This document shows positions 13,978 through 20,814 of a DNA stretch of 28,585 bases, in pieces (position 1 is the first letter of the stretch; every line of letters starts with the position of its first letter). Under the pieces are notes generated by a model. The model ran no database searches. It had not been told where the DNA came from and was given only the letters and a program-made list of their open reading frames with translations. The position numbers were made by a program, and so were the translations under genes. The DNA is from Dehalococcoidia bacterium (GTDB taxonomy: Bacteria > Chloroflexota > Dehalococcoidia > SZUA-161): positions 1-28,585 of the forward strand of contig JAUXAX010000025.1 of NCBI GenBank assembly GCA_030619685.1, read 5' to 3'.

Positions 13978-14463
13978 CTATCTGGAGCGGCGAGGTCGTG
14001 CATCTGAGCGCTTCGCCGCTTCTGCTTTAAATGCCTCGTGAAGTTGCTTGAAATATTTGATACTCTCAGTATAGTGAGGGGTTTCGATTATTGGCCTATA
14101 AAGTTCGTAGTAGTGTTCCTCAGCTCGGCCAAACAGTGTATACCCCATCGGGCAATCTATAAATCCCTCCATAACTAACAAGCCCAAGGTATCGAAAAAA
14201 TTTGCCACTTTGGCTAATTCCTGAAAGTCTTGAGAGCTATCAGCATCTGCTCTTTCCATTTCAGCCCTAAGATTGTTCCCGCTTTTAGACACTCTGGCTC
14301 GACTTATTATCATATCTGGACTATCCCAGCGTTCTGTAATTGACAGAATTATTGCAGCCATTCGTGCGTTTCGAGAAGCTACCCATTGTCTATAAGCGAA
14401 GAAAAACCCCACACCAATAATGATGGGAGTTAGTATCAGCCCCACATCAGCCACTGTGCTCAT
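13978..14463 (-). CDS. Small single-pass membrane protein, DUF4760-like
   Basis: The 161-residue protein begins with one hydrophobic segment (VADVGLILTPIIIGVGFFFAYRQW, residues ~4-27), followed by SRNARMAAIILSITERWDSPDM and a helical domain with KVANFFDTLGLLVMEGFID and YYELYRPIIE. This order resembles DUF4760 membrane proteins, which have no established function. A basic tail (KRSDARPRRSR) ends the protein. The ribosome site GGTGATGG before the ATG is modest. It stands alone in AT-rich sequence between the iron module and the crotonase operon and is AT-richer than both, so it could be acquired DNA. Confidence 0.6.
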   Translation of the reverse strand: MSTVADVGLILTPIIIGVGFFFAYRQWVASRNARMAAIILSITERWDSPDMIISRARVSKSGNNLRAEMERADADSSQDFQELAKVANFFDTLGLLVMEGFIDCPMGYTLFGRAEEHYYELYRPIIETPHYTESIKYFKQLHEAFKAEAAKRSDARPRRSR

Positions 14464-14753
14464 TCTACCATCACCTACATTATTATCTATTACTCCAGAT
14501 GGTCACACACTACGATTTACAAGTTTAGCCCCTTGTATGTACAAAGTCAAGAACACAAATAGAATAAAGCAGAGTAAGGGCTGAGATTAGGCACCATGCT
14601 ACATTATCAACCGCAACCAAGAAGAACTCTATCGACTGCTATCAACTAAAACCTAACAGTATCAGGTCTTACAAGCAGATTTCAATGACCGGGCCAAAAA
14701 AGGGTGGCTGAGTGAGAGCAAATACGCTGTTAAACAAACTAGCCCCTTCGAAA

Positions 14754-14782
14754 TTGACAAAGGATTGGCTTCGGGGTATTAT
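14754..14782 (+). promoter_or_regulatory. Strong sigma70-type promoter of the crotonase operon
   Basis: TTGACA (14754-14759), a 17-nt spacer and TATTAT (14777-14782) are near consensus and put the transcript start near 14789, about 52 nt before the GTG start at 14841. This rules out the longer open frame that begins at 14712. The remainder of the 14464-14840 gap shows no gene. Confidence 0.8.
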
Positions 14783-14840
14783 GCCGTCAAGAATTCGAGA
14801 GCACCCTAAGCTGCGCCGGGAAGCAAATAGGAGGTGGAAA

Positions 14841-15653
14841 GTGCCCTATAAGAATGTCATTCTGGAGAAGGAGGAGACATTAGCCATTATAACCCTGAAC
14901 CGTCCTGAGGTGAACAATGCCTTCGACCTCCCTATGATGGTTGAGATCGATGATGCGATCAATGACGTGAGTCAGGATGCAAACGTCAGGGTGGTGATAA
15001 TAACTGGAGCAGGCAAGGCTTTCTGTGCTGGTGGTGATGTCAGTTACCTGGGGACCCTCATCGAGGACAGGGCAGCCTTTTCCAGGACGACTATCGGTGA
15101 TGCAGTTCGAAGAACGGGCACTATGCCCACAGCGGTGCTTAAGATCCGGAGCATGATGAAGCCAGTTATCGCTGCGGTTAACGGTATAGCTGCCGGTGGA
15201 GGAATGGGGCTGGCCCTGGCATGCGATATGAGAATTGCCTCGGATAAGTCTCGCTTTAGCACGATCTTCATCAAGAGAGGTGTTATACCCGATTGCGCCG
15301 CCACCTATAATCTGCCTCGTCTTGTCGGAATGGCCAAGGCCTGTGAGCTGGTGCTTACCGGGAGCGTCATCAATGCCCAGGAGGCTGAGCGGATCGGCTT
15401 AGTGAATAAGGTTGTGCCCCACGATGACCTGATGAAGGCGACCAAGGAGTTTGCAGGGGAGATAGCCCTGAATCCACCGCTGGCTGTGGGACTGGCCAAG
15501 GCCGCGCTCTACAGGGGTATGCTTGCGGACGATATCGGGGCTCACATGGATTACGAGAACTACACCCAGAATGCGCTCATGGGCACCGAGGACTTTCAGG
15601 AGGGGATCAACTCCTTTATGGAGAAGCGCGAGCCGGTGTTCAGAGGAAAGTAG
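14841..15653 (+). CDS. Crotonase-superfamily acyl-CoA enzyme 1 (isomerase-type active site)
   Basis: The 270-residue protein has a full crotonase fold. The first oxyanion-hole motif is GAGKAFCAGGDVSYL (57-70), the second is AAGGGMGLALACD (117-129), and the end is DFQEGINSFMEKREPVFRG. In rat mitochondrial hydratase the catalytic Glu144 and Glu164 sit in GGGCE and FGQPE; here the matching positions are Gly123 and Phe143. Asp151 in RGVIPDCAATYNLPR occupies the place of the catalytic acid of PaaG and enoyl-CoA isomerases. An isomerase, or a C-C or thioester-processing crotonase, is therefore likelier than a plain hydratase. The GTG start at 14841 has AGGAGGT 5 nt upstream and follows the promoter. 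It is first of three paralogues and 62 nt ahead of the second. Confidence 0.88.
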   Translation: MPYKNVILEKEETLAIITLNRPEVNNAFDLPMMVEIDDAINDVSQDANVRVVIITGAGKAFCAGGDVSYLGTLIEDRAAFSRTTIGDAVRRTGTMPTAVLKIRSMMKPVIAAVNGIAAGGGMGLALACDMRIASDKSRFSTIFIKRGVIPDCAATYNLPRLVGMAKACELVLTGSVINAQEAERIGLVNKVVPHDDLMKATKEFAGEIALNPPLAVGLAKAALYRGMLADDIGAHMDYENYTQNALMGTEDFQEGINSFMEKREPVFRGK

Positions 15654-15715
15654 CGGCGCGTGAGCCGCCTTCTAAAGAAGAGGAAAACATAAATCCAGCG
15701 TAAAGGGGGTATTAA

Positions 15716-16525
15716 TTGGCTTACGAGACGGTTATCTATGAGAAAGAGGGTGGGGTGGCGATCATGACTCTGAACCGGCCCGAGGTCAAGAATGCCTTTG
15801 ACGCCAGAATGCAGGCGGAGATGGACGCTGTTCTCACTGAGGTGGCTAAAGACCGGGATGCCCGGGTGCTCATTATCACAGGTGCTGGCAAGGCATTCTG
15901 TAGCGGGGCCGATGTCGCATATCTGATGTCATTGGGTAAGCAGCATGCTCTCCACCAGACGACTATGGAGGAGTTGATACGGGGGGACGGCAATGTGCTG
16001 ACCACTGTACTGAAGATAAGGAACCTGCCCAAGCCGGTTATCGCTGCAGTGAACGGCATAGCTGCTGGCGGCGGCCTCGCTCTTTCCCTCGCCTGTGATA
16101 TAAGGCTGGCTTCTGAGGCGGCCCGCTTCAATATGATCTTTACTAAGAGAGGGGTTATACCCGAGTCGGGCTCTACCTACACTCTACCCCGTCTGATAGG
16201 GACTGCCCGCGCCCTGGAGCTGATATTTACCGCGGAGACTGTTGATGCTGCTGAGGCGGATCGAATAGGGCTGGTGAACAGGGTTGTTCCTGCCGACCAG
16301 TTGATGACGGCAGCGAAGGAACTGGCGGCAAAGATCGCCCAGAACTCTCCTCTGGCGCTGGGGTTCGCCAAGGCGGCTATTTACAAAGGTATTGCCGAGA
16401 CTGACATCGCCGCACAGATGGATTATGAAGCCTACATTGAGAACGTTCTGATGGGGACTGAGGACTTCCAGGAGGGCATCAAGTCGTTCATGGAAGGAAG
16501 GCCTCCGGAGTTTAAGGGCAGGTAG
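15716..16525 (+). CDS. Crotonase-superfamily acyl-CoA enzyme 2 (isomerase-type active site)
   Basis: This 269-residue paralogue of the preceding gene is collinear with it: GAGKAFCSGADVAYL (57-70), AAGGGLALSLACD (116-128), KRGVIPESGSTYTLPRL, and the same C-terminal DFQEGIKSFMEGR. The positions of the hydratase glutamates are Ala122 and Phe142, so the water-activating pair is missing. Glu150 stands where the first paralogue has Asp151 and where yeast delta3,delta2-enoyl-CoA isomerase has its catalytic Glu. The start is TTG at 15716, preceded by AAAGGGGG. The similarity along the full length points to tandem duplication and divergence. Probably part of an anaerobic acyl-CoA pathway; the substrate is unknown. 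Confidence 0.88.
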   Translation: MAYETVIYEKEGGVAIMTLNRPEVKNAFDARMQAEMDAVLTEVAKDRDARVLIITGAGKAFCSGADVAYLMSLGKQHALHQTTMEELIRGDGNVLTTVLKIRNLPKPVIAAVNGIAAGGGLALSLACDIRLASEAARFNMIFTKRGVIPESGSTYTLPRLIGTARALELIFTAETVDAAEADRIGLVNRVVPADQLMTAAKELAAKIAQNSPLALGFAKAAIYKGIAETDIAAQMDYEAYIENVLMGTEDFQEGIKSFMEGRPPEFKGR

Positions 16526-16549
16526 CCAGTTATCAGCAGGAGGTAGTTG

Positions 16550-17335
16550 ATGGCCGTTGAAGGTCTGATCTTCACCAAGGAAGAAGGGATTGCCACCATC
16601 ACTTTCAACCGGCCCGAGAAGCTCAACGCGGTTACTGAGGCGATGAGGACGGAGGTGCACCGAATCGCTACCGAGCTTCGCGGGGACGAGGAGGTGAAGG
16701 TGCTGATCATTACCGGTGCTGGCGAGGCATTCAGCACCGGAGCAGATGCCAGTGAGTTAACTGCGGACTATAGTGGGCCGATTCCACCATATGTTCTTAA
16801 GAGGCCCTTGGGCTGGTGGACACTGCCGGTGCGCTATTTCCCTAAACCTACGATTGCTGCCATACCGGGGATCGTAGCCGGGGTAACCTTTTCCCTGGCA
16901 TTGGCCTGTGACTTCAGAATAGCTTCGGAGAAGGCCAGGTTCAGCATGCTATTTGTCAAGAGAGGGCTCGTCCCTGACGGCGGCGCAACCTACTATCTGC
17001 CCCGAATCGTTGGCACCTCTAAGGCCCTTGAGCTTATGTTCAGCGGCGACGTCATTGACGCCAAAGAAGCAGAGCGGCTGGGGCTGGTGAACAGGGTTGT
17101 GCCACACGACGAGTTGATGAATGCAACCAGGGAGCTGGCAACCAAGATCGCTAAGGGACCATCCGTTGCCATCGATCTCATCAAGCGAGGTGTCTACAAA
17201 GGCGTGGTGAACGATTTGGAGTCGCAGTTAGACTTCGAGACCCTGGCCCAACGTATCTGCTTCCAGACAGAGGATTTCAAGGAAGGTATTACGTCGTTTC
17301 TGGAGAAGAGGGAACCGAAGTTTAAGGGGAGATAG
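16550..17335 (+). CDS. Crotonase-superfamily acyl-CoA enzyme 3 (altered oxyanion hole)
   Basis: The 261-residue third paralogue keeps GAGEAFSTGADASEL and KRGLVPDGGATYYLPRIVG with Asp143 at the isomerase-type acid position. It differs where the second oxyanion-hole glycine should be: the usual AAGGG is AGVTF (110-114), putting Val112 and Thr113 in place of two glycines, and the NGIAAG loop begins PGIVAG. The hydratase glutamates are also absent (Ser115 and Phe135). Activity may be changed or lost, or this may be a non-catalytic partner of the other two. ATG at 16550 is preferred over TTG at 16547 because AGGAGG then lies 6 nt upstream. It begins 24 nt after gene 2, in one operon. Confidence 0.85.
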   Translation: MAVEGLIFTKEEGIATITFNRPEKLNAVTEAMRTEVHRIATELRGDEEVKVLIITGAGEAFSTGADASELTADYSGPIPPYVLKRPLGWWTLPVRYFPKPTIAAIPGIVAGVTFSLALACDFRIASEKARFSMLFVKRGLVPDGGATYYLPRIVGTSKALELMFSGDVIDAKEAERLGLVNRVVPHDELMNATRELATKIAKGPSVAIDLIKRGVYKGVVNDLESQLDFETLAQRICFQTEDFKEGITSFLEKREPKFKGR

Positions 17336-17526
17336 CCGAAGAGATTGTTCAGCGTCACAGAGTGACTTGTATGCTTTTTAAAGCCAGGGGAAACCGCTTT
17401 TCGAGAGTGGCACCATAAACCGCTCGGACGCCTCTCCCCGCAAACTATAGCGAAATCGAGCCCAAAACAAATCGACTCGAAAACAAAGCCCTGGTCTCCT
17501 CCCCCTACGTGAGCTTTCGATAGCTA

Positions 17527-17535
17527 TGGTATAAT
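17527..17535 (+). promoter_or_regulatory. Extended -10 promoter of the CaCA exchanger gene
   Basis: TGGTATAAT is a consensus -10 with the TGn extension, ~42 nt before the GTG start; no -35 is evident, as expected for extended -10 promoters. The 17336-17576 gap otherwise contains only a weak GTCAC/GTGAC hairpin near 17356-17368, downstream of the third crotonase gene. Confidence 0.65.
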
Positions 17536-17576
17536 GGCTCCCAGGTCATCTCTGCTGTCGCCCTGAAGGAAAGCAC

Positions 17577-18593
17577 GTGTTTTTGGTCTGGCTAGAATTT
17601 TTTATTTGCGCTGCGCTTGTTATCTTCTTTGGGGCGAAGCTATCCCGTTACGGGGATATCATTGCCCACAAGACGCGGCTGGGCGGCCTCTGGGTGGGGC
17701 TCTTGCTCCTGGCCGCTGTAACTTCCCTTCCTGAGCTGGTCACTGGGATAGGAGCGGTGACTGTGGTGGGGTCTCCCGACCTGGCCATGGGAACCGCCTT
17801 TGGCAGCAACCTGTTCAACCTCGTTATCATCGCAATTCTGGACATCGCATATCGCCACCAAGGGCCGTTGCTTGCCTGGGCAGGGGCGGGACACAGGCTT
17901 TCAGCAGGCGTAGGCATAGTGCTCATAGGCTTCGCGGCTGGCAGCATCCTGCTGGGCAGGGAATGGGGCGGGGCGCTGGGTTGGGTAGGTATATATAGCC
18001 TGGTGCTCGTCCTTTTGTATCTCTTGGGGGCGAGCAGGATATTTCGGTTTGAACGGAAGCAGGGGGGGGGCCAGCAGGCGAGGGTGCTTCGCTACGAGAA
18101 TATCTCGGCAAGGCGAACCTATGTAGGTTTCGCCGTAGCCGCGTTGGCCATTATCGGGTTGGGAACGTGGCTTGCCATCATCGGCGGTGACCTGGCTGAG
18201 CGCACCGGGTGGGGCGATTCCTTCGTTGGGAGCCTCTTCCTTGCGGCCACCACGTCCCTCCCCGAGCTGGTAGTTGCCATTGTGGCTCTGCGACTGGGTG
18301 CCATAGATATGGCCATCGCCAACATGCTGGGCAGCAATATGTTCAACATGGGGATCGTTATCGCCGGTGACGACCTTTTCTATCGCCAGGCCTCCATCTT
18401 TTCCGCGTCATCTACAAGCCACGTTTTCGCTGCCTCCATGGCAATCCTGATGACGCTCATCGTTATCGGGGGGCTCACCTTCAGAACAAAGAGAAAACTG
18501 CCCATCGGGCTGAGCTGGTATTCGGTGGCCCTGATTGTTGCCTATCTTGTGGGGGCCTATATCCTTTTCACCACAGGCGTGCCCGCTGAGTAG
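17577..18593 (+). CDS. CaCA-family Na+/Ca2+ (cation/H+) exchanger
   Basis: The 338-residue inner-membrane protein has the two inverted alpha-repeats of the Ca2+/cation antiporter family: TSLPELVTGI (49-58) with GTAFGSNLFN (72-81), and TSLPELVVAI (226-235) with NMLGSNMFN (249-257). Acidic residues in TSLPE of both repeats are the cation-binding glutamates. About ten hydrophobic segments are visible, with a hydrophilic loop of ~25 residues around 155-180 separating the halves. It probably extrudes Ca2+ using a Na+ or H+ gradient, similar in plan to YrbG. GTG at 17577 has GAAGGA upstream. It converges on radA. The gene stands alone with its own extended -10 promoter. Confidence 0.88.
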   Translation: MFLVWLEFFICAALVIFFGAKLSRYGDIIAHKTRLGGLWVGLLLLAAVTSLPELVTGIGAVTVVGSPDLAMGTAFGSNLFNLVIIAILDIAYRHQGPLLAWAGAGHRLSAGVGIVLIGFAAGSILLGREWGGALGWVGIYSLVLVLLYLLGASRIFRFERKQGGGQQARVLRYENISARRTYVGFAVAALAIIGLGTWLAIIGGDLAERTGWGDSFVGSLFLAATTSLPELVVAIVALRLGAIDMAIANMLGSNMFNMGIVIAGDDLFYRQASIFSASSTSHVFAASMAILMTLIVIGGLTFRTKRKLPIGLSWYSVALIVAYLVGAYILFTTGVPAE

Positions 18594-18680
18594 AGAGCGG
18601 CCCTCCCTTGAAGGGAGAGGTTGGAGGAGGGTGAATTGCAATGAGTTTTGCAGCTAGCTACGCTTGTCGACGACAACGAG

Positions 18681-20027
18681 CTATCCTTGCAGTCCTAGTT
18701 TTAGTGCTTGGGACAACGAGCTTACAGCGATAGGTTCGATCCCAGGAGGCGGTTTTTGTCCACCCTGGAGTGGTGGGAGCAGGCAGGACTTGAAGCCGAG
18801 CTTGGCCGCTTCAGCCAGCCGCTTCTCAAGTTGAGATACAGCCCTCAGTTCTCCACTGAGCCCGACTTCCCCGATGGCTACCAGGTCGGGATTAACCCTG
18901 GCGTTGCGAGCGCTTGAGGCGATGGCCAGGGCAAGGCCCAGGTCTGCTGCCGGCTCGTTTACCCTTATCCCCCCGACAACATTGGCAATAATGTCCTGGT
19001 TGCCGAGGGCTAGCCTGACCCGCTTGGTGAGGACGGCGGTGATCATGAGCAGACGGTTGTAGTCAACGCCGTTTGCGTTGCGGCGGGGAAGTCCGAAGCT
19101 GGTAGGGCTGGTGAGTGCCTGTATCTCCACCAGCAGCGGTCTGGTGCCCTCAAGGGTGGGAACGATCACCGAGCCTATCGCCCCCTGAGAGCGCTGGGCG
19201 AGGAAGACCTGGGATGGATTAGGCACCTCAACCATTCCCCGATCCCTCATCTCGAAAACGCCTACCTCATTGGTTGAGCCGAAGCGGTTCTTGACACCGC
19301 GCAGCAGCCTATAGGCGCTGAAGCGTTCGCCTTCGAGGTAGAGGACGACGTCGACGATGTGTTCCAGGGCGTGGGGTCCTGCAATCGACCCATCCTTGGT
19401 GACATGGCCCACTATGAAGATAGGAGTATTGTCGGACTTGGCCCACTGCATAAGTCTCAGGGTGCACTCTCGCACCTGGGCAACGCTGCCCGCCGCTGAG
19501 CTCAGGCCGCTTAGGTAGACCGCCTGAATGGAATCGATAACCACCAGCCGCGGCGATATCTCCCTTCCCCGCTCTATTATGTTTTCCAGGTCGGTCTCGG
19601 GCAGCAGGAAAAGCCCCTCCCCTCGTATCCCTAACCTGTCTGCTCTCAGCTTTATCTGATGTACCGATTCCTCGCCGGAAACGTAGAGTACCTTCCCCTC
19701 GCGTTCAGCAGTCATCCCCGCTACCTCGAGCAGGAGCGTCGATTTGCCGATGCCAGGGTCTCCAGCGACGAGCACCATGGAGCCAGGGACTATGCCACCG
19801 CCCAGCACTCGGTTGAACTCCGTTAGGGGCAGCGCGAGGCAGGGTGCGGAATTAGTGGGGAGCTGGGAAAGCTCCTGTACTGGAGTGGACGGGGTCGCAG
19901 CAGGCGTGTGTTTAACTACTGTCTCGACATAGGTATTCCACTGATCGCAGTCGAGGCAGTGTCCCAGCCACTTGGGGCTTTCATTGCCACACTGCTGGCA
20001 GACGAAAACGCTTTTGGGACGGGGCAT
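18681..20027 (-). CDS. radA: DNA repair protein RadA (Sms)
   Basis: RadA is a DnaB-like/RecA-family ATPase that aids branch migration in recombinational repair. The 448 residues contain every hallmark: an N-terminal C4 zinc finger with Cys10, Cys13, Cys24 and Cys27, Walker A GDPGIGKST at 89-97, Walker B LVVIDSIQ at 161-168, the RadA-specific KNRFGSTNE at 246-254, and a C-terminal Lon-like domain (NVVGGIRVNEPAADLGLALAIASS, GEVGLSGELRAV). The ATG at 20027 follows AGAGGGGG and a good promoter. Its 3' end faces the exchanger gene with an 87-nt gap, in which CTCCC-TTGAA-GGGAG (18603-18617) forms a short hairpin. Confidence 0.96.
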   Translation of the reverse strand: MPRPKSVFVCQQCGNESPKWLGHCLDCDQWNTYVETVVKHTPAATPSTPVQELSQLPTNSAPCLALPLTEFNRVLGGGIVPGSMVLVAGDPGIGKSTLLLEVAGMTAEREGKVLYVSGEESVHQIKLRADRLGIRGEGLFLLPETDLENIIERGREISPRLVVIDSIQAVYLSGLSSAAGSVAQVRECTLRLMQWAKSDNTPIFIVGHVTKDGSIAGPHALEHIVDVVLYLEGERFSAYRLLRGVKNRFGSTNEVGVFEMRDRGMVEVPNPSQVFLAQRSQGAIGSVIVPTLEGTRPLLVEIQALTSPTSFGLPRRNANGVDYNRLLMITAVLTKRVRLALGNQDIIANVVGGIRVNEPAADLGLALAIASSARNARVNPDLVAIGEVGLSGELRAVSQLEKRLAEAAKLGFKSCLLPPLQGGQKPPPGIEPIAVSSLSQALKLGLQG

Positions 20028-20064
20028 TGGCCAACCCCCTCTTACCTGTGCTGAATCAGTACAT

Positions 20065-20094
20065 ATTATACGAGGGTGTCCCAGGATTTGGCAA
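20065..20094 (-). promoter_or_regulatory. sigma70-type promoter of radA
   Basis: On the minus strand, TTGCCA (20094-20089), an 18-nt spacer and TATAAT (20070-20065) lie ~38 nt before the radA start. Confidence 0.75.
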
Positions 20095-20140
20095 AACAGG
20101 GTAGCTTCCAGACTGCCTTATACCTGAGTATTCTATGGGC

Positions 20141-20188
20141 AAAAGGGGAGCCCCGCCGGATGGTGTTGAACAAGATGCCGGGCTCCCC
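20141..20188 (-). terminator. Rho-independent terminator after the VOC gene
   Basis: Reading the minus strand, GGGGAGCCCGG pairs with CCGGCGGGGCTCCCC around a ~20-nt loop and is followed by TTTT. It lies 37 nt after the stop of the VOC gene and isolates that operon from the radA promoter. Confidence 0.75.
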
Positions 20189-20224
20189 CTCTCGGTCTTG
20201 CCAAACGAAGCGTCAAAGCGAGCA

Positions 20225-20710
20225 CTACTGCTCAGCCAGCTTCGCCATGATCCGCTCCCGCACGTTTTCCTGAACAAGCTCGATCATGACGCCATTGGTC
20301 TTTGCGCTGTCAAAGTAGGCGAAGGCCATGATTCCCACCATCTTGAGGAAGCAGATCAACTCAAGCCCCTGCGCCTCGGCATTGGCCACTTCTTTCTCCA
20401 GGTCGGCTACTTCAAAGCCCAGATGCATTATGCCCTCACCATGCTCCTTGAGGAACTCGGTGTGGAGGCTCTCACCTTCAACGATCTGCACCAGTTCCAG
20501 CCTTAGCGGCCCCATCGGGGCGAAGGTCACCTTCATGGTGAAAGGGGTGGGCTTGCCCCTGGTTATTACATCGGGCGGCAGTTGGTGCTCTGCGATCTCA
20601 TCAAAGTTCAAGCCGAATGCCTTCGTGTAGAAGTCCACCGCCTTTTCAATATCCTTGACCACGACACCGATGTGGTCGAGCTTGTGATCGTTCAGTTTTA
20701 GCTGCGCCAT
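20225..20710 (-). CDS. VOC-superfamily protein, methylmalonyl-CoA epimerase-like
   Basis: This 161-residue protein has two betaalphabetabetabeta modules of the vicinal-oxygen-chelate fold. Metal-ligand candidates are His13 (KLDHIGVVVKD), Glu72 (LRLELVQI), His96 (GIMHLGFEVADL) and Glu144 (VMIELVQE). The H-x-H-E pattern and length match methylmalonyl-CoA epimerases and glyoxalase-like relatives; MCE uses Gln at the second site where this has Glu, so the assignment to MCE is tentative. The gene follows the FadH-like gene on the same strand after ~104 nt with AGGAGG before its ATG, and ends at a terminator. It may act on the product or substrate of the neighbouring flavoenzyme. Confidence 0.75.
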   Translation of the reverse strand: MAQLKLNDHKLDHIGVVVKDIEKAVDFYTKAFGLNFDEIAEHQLPPDVITRGKPTPFTMKVTFAPMGPLRLELVQIVEGESLHTEFLKEHGEGIMHLGFEVADLEKEVANAEAQGLELICFLKMVGIMAFAYFDSAKTNGVMIELVQENVRERIMAKLAEQ

Positions 20711-20786
20711 CTTGGGTGCCTCCTCGTATGATTGTTTTAAAGATTCTTAGGAATCCACAAGGATCAAGAGTTATAATCCCCCTGTT

Positions 20787-20805
20787 CCCCCTTTACCAAA
20801 GGGGG
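20787..20805. repeat. CCCCCTTT/AAAGGGGG palindrome
   Basis: CCCCCTTT-ACC-AAAGGGGG is a perfect 8-bp hairpin in the gap between the FadH-like gene and the VOC gene. Similar palindromes are dispersed in many environmental bacterial genomes; it could attenuate transcription between the genes, but it lacks a T-tract. Confidence 0.6.
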
Positions 20806-20814
20806 ATTGCCTCC

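Noticed and set aside
14712..14840. N-terminal extension of the first crotonase
   Set aside because: The promoter (14754-14782) lies inside it, and the GTG at 14841 has an ideal ribosome site and gives the paralogue length.
17400..17500. Third copy of the 24-bp direct repeat
   Set aside because: Only about 10 bases (CTCGATTTCG on the minus strand) and AAAACAAAGCC are shared with the other copies, too little to call a repeat.
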